The position numbers and the translations under genes were made by a program. DNA of 64,000 bases from Hoeflea sp. 108 (GTDB lineage Bacteria > Pseudomonadota > Alphaproteobacteria > Rhizobiales > Rhizobiaceae), in the NCBI RefSeq assembly GCF_000372965.1, contig NZ_KB890024.1, forward strand, positions 5,164,304 through 5,228,303. The letters run 5' to 3'. This document shows positions 8,332-16,525 of this stretch, one piece after another. The notes under the pieces are model-generated. The model was not told the origin of the DNA and made no database searches. It worked only from the letters and a program-made list of their open reading frames with translations. Position 1 is the stretch's first letter; the number at the start of each line of letters is the position of its first letter.

Positions 8332-9975
8332 ATGAAAAGATACCTGGCTTCAACCGTCGCCGCCTCGGCGCTGGCGCTGTTCATGGCGGCGATGCCCGCT
8401 TCGGCGCAGGAAAAGCTCGACCCCAACGCCAAGCAGGGTGGCGACATCGTCATCACCTACAAGGATGACGTTGCGACCCTCGACCCGGCCATCGGCTACG
8501 ACTGGCAGAACTGGTCGATGATCAAGAGCCTGTTCGACGGGCTGATGGACTACGAGCCCGGCACGACCACGCTCCGGCCCGATCTCGCCGAAAGCTATGA
8601 GATCTCGCCCGATGGCAAGACCTTTACCTTCAAGCTGCAGAAGGGCGTGAAATTCCACAATGGCCGCGAGATGACGGCCGAAGACGTGAAGTATTCGCTC
8701 GACCGCGTCACCAATCCGAAGACGCAGAGCCCGGGCGCTGGCTTCTTCGCCTCGATCAAGGGCTTTGACGATGTCGCCAGCGGCAAGACCGAAAGCCTCG
8801 AAGGCGTCACCGTCGTCGACCCCTCGACGGTCAAGATCGAGCTGACGCGGCCTGACGCGACCTTCCTGCACGTGATGGCAATCAACTTCAGCCACGTCGT
8901 GCCGAAGGAAGAGGTGGAGAAATACGGCGCCGACTTCGGCAAGAACCCCGTCGGCACCGGCGCCTACAAGATGGCCGAATGGACGCTCGGCCAGCGCCTC
9001 GTCTTCGAGCGCAACGCCGACTACTGGCGCAAGGGCCTGCCCTACCTGAACAAGATCACCTTCGAGATCGGCCAGGAGCCGATCGTGGCGCTGCTGCGCC
9101 TGCAGAAGGGCGAGATCGACGTGCCGGGCGACGGTATCCCGCCTGCCAAGTTCCAGGAAGTCATGAACGATCCGCAGCAGAAGGAGCGCGTCGTCGTCGG
9201 CGGCCAGCTGCACACTGGCTACGTGACCATGAACACGACCATGCCGCCCTTCGACAATGTGAAGGTGCGCCAGGCGATCAACATGGCGATCAACAAGGAC
9301 CGCGTCGTCCAGCTGATCAACAACCGCGCAGTGCCGGCAACGCAGCCGCTGCCGCCGTCGATGCCGGGCTACGACAAGGACTACAAGGGTTATGCCTACG
9401 ATCCCGCCAAGGCCAAGGCGATCCTGGCCGAAGCCGGGCACCCCGAAGGGTTCGAGACCGAATTGTTTGCCATGAACACCGACCCCAACCCGCGCATCGC
9501 CCAGGCGATCCAGCAGGATCTGGCGGCCATCGGCGTCAAGGCCAAGATTCAAGCGCTGGCCCAGGCCAACGTCATCGCCGCCGGCGGCGACAAGGCCGGT
9601 GCGCCGATGATCTGGTCAGGTGGCATGGCCTGGATCGCCGACTTCCCGGATCCGTCGAATTTCTACGGCCCGATCCTCGGCTGCGGCGGTGCTGTGCCCG
9701 GAGGCTGGAACTGGTCCTGGTATTGCAACGAGAGCCTCGATGCCAAGGCGGCCGAAGCCGACTCCATCGTCGACCCGACCAAGGTGGCGGAACGCTACAA
9801 GCTGTGGAGCGACATCTACGCCAAGGTGATGGAAGATGCGCCCTGGGCGCCTGTCTTCAACGAGCAGCGTTTCACCATGCGCTCGCCCCGCATGGCCGGC
9901 GACGACAAGCTCTATGTCGATCCCGTCCATATCCCGATCAACTACGACTATGTGTATGTGAACGATGTGCAATAA
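8332..9975 (+). CDS. Periplasmic solute-binding protein, family 5 (DppA/OppA type)
   Basis: A 547-residue secreted binding protein that delivers substrate to the DppB/C-type permeases. MKRYLASTVAASALALFMAAMPASAQ is a clear signal peptide, with cleavage after ASA likely. Family 5 hallmarks are TLDPAIGYDWQN, the SLFDGLMDYEPGT region, LRPDLAESYEISPDGKTFTFKLQKGVKFHNG (about 80-112) and FERNADYWRKGLPYLNKI. I chose ATG 8332, 8 bases after AAAGGGA; ATG 8326 in the same frame is possible. The C-terminal WAPVFNEQRFTM is typical. The stop overlaps the amidase start by 11 bases, so binding protein and enzyme are made together. Confidence 0.93.
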   Translation: MKRYLASTVAASALALFMAAMPASAQEKLDPNAKQGGDIVITYKDDVATLDPAIGYDWQNWSMIKSLFDGLMDYEPGTTTLRPDLAESYEISPDGKTFTFKLQKGVKFHNGREMTAEDVKYSLDRVTNPKTQSPGAGFFASIKGFDDVASGKTESLEGVTVVDPSTVKIELTRPDATFLHVMAINFSHVVPKEEVEKYGADFGKNPVGTGAYKMAEWTLGQRLVFERNADYWRKGLPYLNKITFEIGQEPIVALLRLQKGEIDVPGDGIPPAKFQEVMNDPQQKERVVVGGQLHTGYVTMNTTMPPFDNVKVRQAINMAINKDRVVQLINNRAVPATQPLPPSMPGYDKDYKGYAYDPAKAKAILAEAGHPEGFETELFAMNTDPNPRIAQAIQQDLAAIGVKAKIQALAQANVIAAGGDKAGAPMIWSGGMAWIADFPDPSNFYGPILGCGGAVPGGWNWSWYCNESLDAKAAEADSIVDPTKVAERYKLWSDIYAKVMEDAPWAPVFNEQRFTMRSPRMAGDDKLYVDPVHIPINYDYVYVNDVQ

Positions 9976-10909
9976 CTGCAACTACACCATCCATGGGCGT
10001 AGCCATCATTTCGGTTGGGACAACTCGTTTGTCCCAACCGAGAGGGTGACGCCCGGTTCGACCATCGAGTTCGAATGCCTGGATTCCTCCGGCGGCCAGT
10101 TCACGCCCGACAGTACCGTTGCCGACGTCGGCAAGATGGACTTCGCCAAGGTCAATCCTGTCACCGGACCGATCTATGTCGAGGGTGCCGAACCCGGCGA
10201 CGCGCTCAAGGTGACGATCGAGCAGTTCAAGCCGTCAGGTTTCGGCTGGACGGCCAACATCCCGGGTTTCGGGCTGCTCGCCGACGACTTCAAGGAGCCG
10301 GCGCTCAACATCTGGAAGTATGACGCCGCCTCGCTCGAGCCCGCTCTGTTCGGCAAGAACGGGCGTGTGCCGCTGAAGCCCTTCGCTGGGACGATCGGCA
10401 ACGCGCTGGCCGAAACGGGCCTGCATTCGGTGGTTCCGCCACGGCGCGTCGGCGGCAATCTCGACATTCGCGATCTGGCTGCGGGCACCACACTCTACCT
10501 TCCGGTGGAAGTGGCCGGAGCGCTTTTCTCGGTTGGCGACACCCACGCCGCGCAGGGCGACGGCGAGGTCTGCGGCACCGCCATCGAAAGCCCGATGAAC
10601 GTCGTTTTGACGCTCGATCTGGTCAAGGACGCCAGGCTGAAGACGCCGCGCTTCACCACGCTCGGTCCGGTAACCCGCCACCTTGACGCCAAGGGCTATG
10701 AGGTCACCACCGGCATCGGTCCGGATCTGATGACCGGCGCCAAAGAAGCGGTGGCCCAGATGGTCGACCTTCTTGCCGGCCGCTACAACATGAGCGCCGT
10801 CGATGCCTACATGCTGTGCTCCGTCTGCGGCGACCTGAGGATCAGCGAGATCGTCGACATGCCGAACTGGGTGGTGTCGTTCTACTTCCCAAGGTGCGTG
10901 TTTGAATGA
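9965..10909 (+). CDS. Acetamidase/formamidase family hydrolase
   Basis: A 314-residue FmdA/AmdA-family enzyme, hydrolysing short amides such as formamide or acetamide to ammonia and the acid in the cytosol. Family features are the N-terminal HHFGWDNSFVP (about 14-24), PVTGPIYVEGAEPGDALKV (about 66-84), GGNLDIRDLAAGTTLYLPVEVAGALFSVGDTHAAQGDGEVCGTAIE (about 163-208) and AVDAYMLCSVCGDLRISEIVD near the end. The metal-site Asp/His/Glu residues in DTHAAQGDGEV are intact. It is embedded in a transporter operon and overlaps both neighbours, so imported substrate is probably its target. Confidence 0.9.
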   Translation: MCNNCNYTIHGRSHHFGWDNSFVPTERVTPGSTIEFECLDSSGGQFTPDSTVADVGKMDFAKVNPVTGPIYVEGAEPGDALKVTIEQFKPSGFGWTANIPGFGLLADDFKEPALNIWKYDAASLEPALFGKNGRVPLKPFAGTIGNALAETGLHSVVPPRRVGGNLDIRDLAAGTTLYLPVEVAGALFSVGDTHAAQGDGEVCGTAIESPMNVVLTLDLVKDARLKTPRFTTLGPVTRHLDAKGYEVTTGIGPDLMTGAKEAVAQMVDLLAGRYNMSAVDAYMLCSVCGDLRISEIVDMPNWVVSFYFPRCVFE

Positions 10910-12752
10910 ACGTCGTGACGGTGAGGTTGCCCATGCCCCTGATGGTGCCAGCCACATGAGCGCGCTTGGCGCGGGATCACCAGGAGAGGGCAGGGCTGAA
11001 GGCCTGCCCGTTCTCGCGGTCTCCGACCTCACCGTGTCGGTCCGCGGCGAGGATGGCGAACGCGCCATCGTCAGCGATCTGTCGTTTACGCTCCGGCGTG
11101 GCGAAACCCTGTGCATCGCCGGCGAATCCGGGTCCGGCAAGTCGATCACGTCGCTGGCGATCATGGGGCTTTTGCCTCAGCCGGCCGCGCGCATCTCGGC
11201 GGGCTCGATCCGGCTCGGTGAGACCGAGATTTCGCAGATGCCTGAAGGACAGCTCAGGGAGGTTCGCGGCAACCGCATCGCCATGATTTTCCAGGAGCCG
11301 ATGACTTCGCTCAATCCGGTGCTGACCATCGGCCGGCAGCTGACCGAGGCGATCAGGACGCATGGCGACGTTCCCAAGGCAGAGGCGCGCCGCAGGGCCA
11401 TAGAGGCGATGAAGGCGGTTCGCATTCCTGATGCCGAGGGCCGCTTCAGGCAGTATCCGCATGAACTCTCTGGCGGCATGCGCCAGCGCGTCATGATCGC
11501 CATGGCCTTGGCGCTGAAGCCCGACGTGCTCATAGCCGACGAGCCGACGACGGCCCTCGACGTCACCGTCCAGGGCGAGGTGCTGGAGCTTTTGCGCGAC
11601 CTGCAGAAGATGCAGGGCACGAGTGTCATCCTGATCACCCACGATATGGGCGTGGTTGCCGAGATGGCCGACCGCGTCATCGTCATGCGCCATGGCCGCA
11701 AGGTCGAGGAAGGCGCGACGCTCGACATCTTCGAGCGCCCCCAGGCCGAGTATACCCGCGAACTCTTGGCCGCAGTGCCGAAGATGGGAGCCGGCAGGGC
11801 AAGGTCTGTACAGGCAGACGAAGCCGCGGTGCCGGTGACGGTCCCTGTGGCCAGCATCCGCGACCTGCATGTACGCTTCGATCTGCATGGTGGGTTCTTC
11901 GGGAGGGTCGACCGGCGCGTGCATGCGGTGGAGGGGATCAACTTCGATATCGCCCCCAACGAGACCGTTTCCCTGGTGGGTGAATCCGGCTGCGGCAAGT
12001 CGACCACCGCCAAGGCGATCGCCGGGCTGGTGCCTTTTGCCGGCGAGATTGCGATCAACGGCCGGAACCTTGCATCGCTCGACCGCGCCGGCAGGATGGC
12101 CGTCAAGCGCGACGTGCAGATGATTTTCCAGGACCCTTACGCATCGCTCGATCCGCGCATGCGGGTTGGTGAACTCGTCGCCGAGCCGCTGCTGATCCAT
12201 GGGCTCGGCTCGGTCCGCGAACGTCGCGATCAGGTGGCCCATCTCTTCGAACGGGTCGGGCTTTCGGCCGACCAGATGGAACGCTATCCGCATGAGTTCT
12301 CGGGCGGGCAGCGGCAACGCATCTGCATTGCCCGGGCGCTGGCGCTGAAGCCGCGCCTGATCATCGCCGACGAAAGCGTTTCGGCGCTGGATGTGTCGGT
12401 GCAGGCACGGGTGCTTGGGCTGCTGCGGGAACTGCAAGCCGAGTTCGGCCTGTCCTACCTGTTCATTTCCCATGACATGGCGGTCGTCGAAAACATCTCC
12501 GACCGGGTCGCGGTCATGTATCTCGGGCAGATCGTCGAGATGGGCACGCGCGAGCAGATTTTCGCGAACCCGCGCCATCCCTACACCAAGCGGCTGCTGT
12601 CCGCTGTTCCGCAGCCCGATCCGCGGCAGCGGCGCGGCAGTTTCGAGCGCCTGGACAGGGAAATTCCGAGCCCGGTGCGCAAGGTGGGCGATCCGCCGAA
12701 GCGGCTCGACCTCGCCGATGTCGGCGGCGGCCACCTGGTGGCGCTCGGCTGA
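10902..12752 (+). CDS. Fused dipeptide-type ABC ATPase (DppD-DppF in one chain)
   Basis: A 616-residue protein with two complete ABC ATPase domains that energise the upstream permeases. Domain 1 has Walker A GESGSGKS, signature LSGGMRQR and Walker B VLIADEPTTALD. Domain 2 has Walker A GESGCGKS, signature FSGGQRQR and Walker B LIIADESVSALD. Both carry the NPVLTIGRQL/DPRMRVGELV-type segments of peptide-class ATPases. The start could be TTG 10902, which overlaps the amidase stop and has AAGG upstream, or ATG 10956, which gives 598 residues. It is the last gene of the operon, and fusion guarantees equal amounts of the two halves. Confidence 0.93.
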   Translation: MNERRDGEVAHAPDGASHMSALGAGSPGEGRAEGLPVLAVSDLTVSVRGEDGERAIVSDLSFTLRRGETLCIAGESGSGKSITSLAIMGLLPQPAARISAGSIRLGETEISQMPEGQLREVRGNRIAMIFQEPMTSLNPVLTIGRQLTEAIRTHGDVPKAEARRRAIEAMKAVRIPDAEGRFRQYPHELSGGMRQRVMIAMALALKPDVLIADEPTTALDVTVQGEVLELLRDLQKMQGTSVILITHDMGVVAEMADRVIVMRHGRKVEEGATLDIFERPQAEYTRELLAAVPKMGAGRARSVQADEAAVPVTVPVASIRDLHVRFDLHGGFFGRVDRRVHAVEGINFDIAPNETVSLVGESGCGKSTTAKAIAGLVPFAGEIAINGRNLASLDRAGRMAVKRDVQMIFQDPYASLDPRMRVGELVAEPLLIHGLGSVRERRDQVAHLFERVGLSADQMERYPHEFSGGQRQRICIARALALKPRLIIADESVSALDVSVQARVLGLLRELQAEFGLSYLFISHDMAVVENISDRVAVMYLGQIVEMGTREQIFANPRHPYTKRLLSAVPQPDPRQRRGSFERLDREIPSPVRKVGDPPKRLDLADVGGGHLVALG

Positions 12753-13186
12753 CCGCTAGAGCGTTTCCGCTTTTCTTCGGATCGCGGAATCCGGCCACGG
12801 TGTGAGCCGCGTTGCACCAAATCCAACGGCTTAAAATCGGCCGGTACAAGGGGTGGAGGGGGCCTGGGTCGTTTCCCATGTACCGGCCGCCGCGTGCCTT
12901 CTGGCCAAGGCCCGCGGAAAGGAATGTGCTGCACCGACCGATGTCGAAGGCGATGTCAGGCCAGAATGGGCGGGACGGATGCCTTACCTTGCCACGACAC
13001 AGTACAGGGCAGGCCCGTCAACGGGCGTTCAAAAAGGCCCCTCATGATCTTGAATCTGTCGACGATTCCTTTTGAAAATCGCCTCCGGGCTCGGCGGCCC
13101 GGGAGCTCGAAACCGCGACTCGTGTCAGCCGGGAATCCGATTTTCGGATCGATGCGCCAGGGCAATTCCAAGAAAGCGAAGCGCGG
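12753..13186. other. Intergenic stretch without a recognisable gene
   Basis: No convincing coding frame was found. Near the left end, 12757-12795 contains GAGCGTTTCCGC and a nearby GCGGAA inverted pair. This looks like a degenerate copy of a GAGCGTTTCCGC-type repeat I associate with Mesorhizobium-like genomes. I cannot confirm copy number from this window. Confidence 0.4.
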
Positions 13187-13498
13187 CTAGCGGCAAGGGG
13201 CCAGATAGGTGATTGGCCTGCCGTAACGGTCGTGCATCGGCCGGCCGTGGCTGTCGAGGCGCTGAAAGCGGCATTCGCCCGGCGCGGTTCCGGCACCTAT
13301 CATCGCGCCGGCGACGCCGCCGATGGCCGCGCCTGCCAAGGTTGACCCGGTGTTGCCCCCGATCGCCTGGCCGACCAGCGCGCCACCGGCGGCACCGATG
13401 GCGCCGCCGCCGAGCGCGCGTTCCTGTGGCGTGTTGCAGGCCGTCGAGGCAAGTGCGACGAGGGAAAGAACTGCTGCCGTAACCGCCAATCGCGTCAT
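13187..13498 (-). CDS. Small glycine-zipper envelope protein, probable lipoprotein
   Basis: A 103-residue protein with an N-terminal hydrophobic signal (MTRLAVTAAVLSLVALASTAC) ending in a Cys at about residue 21. The lipobox-like STAC is imperfect because the -3 position is Ser. Two glycine-zipper helices follow (about 29-52 and 53-70, GGGAIGAAGGALVGQAIGG and the GAAIGGVAGAMIGAG segment). The short tail RYGRPITYLAPCR contains two cysteines. Such proteins (17-kDa antigen/osmotically inducible lipoprotein-like) sit in the outer envelope, and their roles are poorly defined. It is transcribed alone and convergent with the preceding operon. Confidence 0.8.
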   Translation of the reverse strand: MTRLAVTAAVLSLVALASTACNTPQERALGGGAIGAAGGALVGQAIGGNTGSTLAGAAIGGVAGAMIGAGTAPGECRFQRLDSHGRPMHDRYGRPITYLAPCR

Positions 13499-13897
13499 GA
13501 AATCATCTCCTTAAACGCTCGTGTGGGCGGCCGCCGGCTTAGCTGCCGCTACCTGCCGGAGACGTAGGAAACTCCGGGCCGCACGAAGCTGCTTTCCGGC
13601 ATCATTAGCCGGTCCCGCGGGCGAAGTGATTAGCAAGGAATCCCAAAGCTATGCTTTGCGCCCCATTTGCGGCTGCGGCTTCGGTCCCGAAGGCGGCATG
13701 GAGTGGGCGCTTTTCCATCCGGCGCTTGTCAGGCCAAGCATAAGTCCGGTCGATACGGACGGCCTCTTCGTAGCCTCCCCAGCCAGAGCCGTCCAATCAC
13801 TGGTCCAGCGCGAAGCTGGCTTGACTCTATGTGATTTGGAGTTTGATATATCAAACGTCAGATTTCAGATTTTGAGAATACCGGGACCACCTCGCGC
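13499..13897. other. Intergenic control region of the amino-acid operon
   Basis: No convincing gene was found. The right part carries the promoter and the palindromic operator described separately. The left part (13499-13800) is only the upstream region of the small lipoprotein gene on the minus strand. Confidence 0.5.
13821..13856 (+). promoter_or_regulatory. Promoter with overlapping 16-bp palindromic operator
   Basis: TTGACT (13821-13826), a 17-base spacer and TGATAT (13844-13849) form a good promoter 41 bases before the gabD-like start. The -10 lies inside GTTTGATATATCAAAC (13841-13856), a perfect 16-bp palindrome of the type bound by GntR-family FCD regulators. The likely regulator is the GntR protein encoded at 18752. 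Binding would block RNA polymerase, so repression is inferred. Confidence 0.65.
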
Positions 13898-15403
13898 ATG
13901 ACCTTGCATCAGAGTTCGCACCATCCCCTCCTCGGACAGTTGGCCGATCCGTCGCTGTTGCGGCAGCAGGCCTATATCGACGGCCAATGGGTCGATGCCG
14001 ACGGCAAGGTGACGATCGCGGTGACCGATCCGGCCACCGATGCCGTCCTCGGCACGATCCCCGACATGGGCGCTGCCGAAACCCGCAGGGCCATCGCGGC
14101 GGCCGACCGGGTCCGCAAGGAATGGGCAGCCCTTGCCGCACGCGAGCGGTCCGCAATCCTGCGCCGCTGGTTCGAGCTGATGCTCGACAACGCCGAGGAC
14201 CTGGCTCGAATCATGACGGCCGAGCAGGGCAAGCCACTCTCCGAAAGCCGTGGTGAGATTCGCTACGCGGCGTCCTTCGTCGAGTGGTATGCCGAAGAGG
14301 CCAAGCGCGTCTATGGCGACCTCATCCCGGCGCCCAAGGCGCAGTCGCGCATCATGGTGATGAAGCAGCCAGTCGGGGTGGTGGCCGCGGTCACGCCGTG
14401 GAATTTCCCCAGCGCGATGATCACCCGCAAATGTGCGCCTGCGCTCGCCGCCGGCTGTACCGTCGTGATCAAGCCCTCCGAGTTCACGCCCTATTCGGCG
14501 CTGGCCCTTGCCGAACTTGCCGCTCGCGCCGGAATTCCGGCCGGCGTGCTCAACATCGTCACCGGCGACGCCCAGGCGATTGGCGGCGAGATGACCGGCA
14601 ATCCGATCGTGCGCAAGGTGAGCTTCACCGGCTCGACGCGCGTCGGCAAGCTCCTGATGCAGCAGTCCGGCGCCACCGTGAAGAAGGTGTCGATGGAGCT
14701 CGGCGGCAACGCGCCGGTCATCGTCTTTGCCGACGCCGACCTCGATGTCGCCGTGCACAACGTCATGGCCTCGAAGTTCCGCAACACCGGCCAAACCTGC
14801 ATCTGCGCCAACCGCATCTATGTCGAGGACGCCATCCATGACGCCTTCATTGCCCGCTTCAAGGCGGCGGTCGAGGCGCTCAAGGTCGGCAATGGTTTCG
14901 AAGACGGGGTCGAGCAGGGGCCGCTGATCAACCCGGCGGCGCTGACCAAGGTCGAGAGTCACATCGCCGATGCCGTCGCGAGGGGCGGCAAGGTCGCCAC
15001 CGGCGGCAAGGCGCATAGGCTCGGCGGCACCTTCTTCGAGCCGACCATCCTGACCGATGTCGACGACACCATGCTGTTCACCAAGGAAGAGACCTTTGGA
15101 CCGGTGGCGCCGGTGTTCCGCTTCACCGACGAGGACGAGGTGATCGCTGCCGCCAACGCCACCTCGGCGGGGCTGGCCGCCTACATCTTCACCCGCGACC
15201 TCGACCGCATGTGGCGCGTCACCGAGGCGCTCGAGACGGGTATGGTCGGCGTCAACGAAGGCCTGATCTCCAACGAAGTGGCGCCGTTCGGCGGCATCAA
15301 GGAATCCGGCGTTGGCCGGGAGGGCTCCAAATACGGAATCGAGGAGTTCCTGAACCTCAAATATGTCTGCCTGACGCAGAACCCGCGTCGGGCGGCCTCC
15401 TAG
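13898..15403 (+). CDS. gabD: Succinate-semialdehyde dehydrogenase-type aldehyde dehydrogenase
   Basis: A 501-residue NAD(P)-dependent aldehyde dehydrogenase, best matching GabD, which oxidises succinate semialdehyde to succinate at the end of the GABA pathway. Clear motifs are the VTPWNFPSAMITRK cofactor segment (about 165-178), FTGSTRVGK (about 243-251), the general-base Glu in MELGGNAP (about 267) and the catalytic Cys in GQTCICANR (about 301). The C-terminal FGGIKESGVGREGSKYG is typical of SSADH. It is first in an operon with a transporter and an aminotransferase, so a GABA-like amino acid may be used. A related semialdehyde is also possible. Confidence 0.85.
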   Translation: MTLHQSSHHPLLGQLADPSLLRQQAYIDGQWVDADGKVTIAVTDPATDAVLGTIPDMGAAETRRAIAAADRVRKEWAALAARERSAILRRWFELMLDNAEDLARIMTAEQGKPLSESRGEIRYAASFVEWYAEEAKRVYGDLIPAPKAQSRIMVMKQPVGVVAAVTPWNFPSAMITRKCAPALAAGCTVVIKPSEFTPYSALALAELAARAGIPAGVLNIVTGDAQAIGGEMTGNPIVRKVSFTGSTRVGKLLMQQSGATVKKVSMELGGNAPVIVFADADLDVAVHNVMASKFRNTGQTCICANRIYVEDAIHDAFIARFKAAVEALKVGNGFEDGVEQGPLINPAALTKVESHIADAVARGGKVATGGKAHRLGGTFFEPTILTDVDDTMLFTKEETFGPVAPVFRFTDEDEVIAAANATSAGLAAYIFTRDLDRMWRVTEALETGMVGVNEGLISNEVAPFGGIKESGVGREGSKYGIEEFLNLKYVCLTQNPRRAAS

Positions 15404-15475
15404 GCTTCCGGCGGGTCGAAGGCACGGCCCGCTGCGAAAACCACCATCGCCAAACAACACAAGAGAGGGAATAAG

Positions 15476-16525
15476 ATGACGTTTTCCTGGAGGATTCAGG
15501 GCCACGCCCTGGGGTGCCTGACGGCACTCGCCATGGCCGGTGCGATGCTCGCGCCGGTCGAGGCGCAGGCCGGCAAGGTGCTCGACAATATCAAGCAGAA
15601 AGGCAACCTCACCTGCGGCGTCGGCCAGGCCGTTCCGGGCTTCTCGGCGCCGGCCGCCAATGGCGAGCTCGCCGGCATCGACATCGACTACTGCAAGGCG
15701 ATGGCTGCCGCGATCCTCGGCGACGCCAGCAAGGTCACCTACCGCCAGACCTCGTATTCCGAGCGTTTCGTTTTGCTCGCCTCGGGCGAGATCGACGTGC
15801 TGGCCCATGACACGACGACCACGCTGAACCGTGAAGGCGCTCAGAAGGCCCGCTTCACCTTCCCGAACTACTTCGACGGCTACACCTTCATGGTGCCCAA
15901 GTCGCTCGGCGTCGAAAGCCCTGACCAGTTGGCCGATGCCACAGTCTGCATCCTGCAGGGCTCGACCTTCGAGGTGAACACCGAGAACTTCTTCAAGTCG
16001 CGCGGCCTCAAATACACCCCGCTGGTGCTCGGCACCTGGGAGCAGCTCGACGCGGCCTTCTTTGGCGGTCGTTGCGACGCCTTCGGCGGTAACTACGGCA
16101 ACCTTGCCGGTTCGCGCGTCGCCCATGGCAATGTCGATGACTATGTCATCTTCCCGAACTTCCTGACCCTCGAGCCCTATGCGCCTTCGGTCTACGGCGA
16201 CGACGAGGAACTCTTCGTGATCGCCCGCTGGGTGATGGCAGCGCTGATAGAGACCGAACGTCTCGGCGTCACCCAGGCGAATGTCCAGGACATGGTCGCC
16301 AAGTCGTCCGATCCGGAGATCCAGCAGCTTCTGGGCGCCAAGCCGGGCAACGGCAAGGATCTCGGCCTGTCGGAAGACTGGGTGGTCAAGATCGTCTCGG
16401 CCGTCGGCAACTACGGCGAAAGCTTCGAGCGCAATCTCGGCAAGGGCTCGCCGATGAAGCTCGACCGCGGTCTCAACGATCTGTGGACCAAGGGCGGCCT
16501 CATGTTCGCGGCGCCGTTGAGATGA
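15476..16525 (+). CDS. Amino-acid ABC transporter binding protein (AapJ-like)
   Basis: A 349-residue family 3 solute-binding protein with an N-terminal signal (hydrophobic stretch about 10-30, ending EAQA). GVGQAVPGFSAPAANGELAGIDIDYCKAMAAAILGD, RFVLLASGEIDVLAHDTTTTLNREG and CILQGSTFEVNTENFF match the AapJ/BztA group, which binds general L-amino acids. Length is in the family range. The stop overlaps the permease start by ATGA. Its mate ATPase is encoded 4.5 kb downstream, after the regulator and aminotransferase. Confidence 0.9.
   Translation: MTFSWRIQGHALGCLTALAMAGAMLAPVEAQAGKVLDNIKQKGNLTCGVGQAVPGFSAPAANGELAGIDIDYCKAMAAAILGDASKVTYRQTSYSERFVLLASGEIDVLAHDTTTTLNREGAQKARFTFPNYFDGYTFMVPKSLGVESPDQLADATVCILQGSTFEVNTENFFKSRGLKYTPLVLGTWEQLDAAFFGGRCDAFGGNYGNLAGSRVAHGNVDDYVIFPNFLTLEPYAPSVYGDDEELFVIARWVMAALIETERLGVTQANVQDMVAKSSDPEIQQLLGAKPGNGKDLGLSEDWVVKIVSAVGNYGESFERNLGKGSPMKLDRGLNDLWTKGGLMFAAPLR

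Noticed and set aside
10977..12734. A 585-residue minus-strand frame over the fused ATPase gene
   Set aside because: Antisense shadow; both ABC domains on the plus strand are certain.
13865..16126. A 753-residue open frame on the minus strand over gabD and the AapJ-like gene
   Set aside because: Low-complexity composition mirrors the real genes on the plus strand; no motif is seen.
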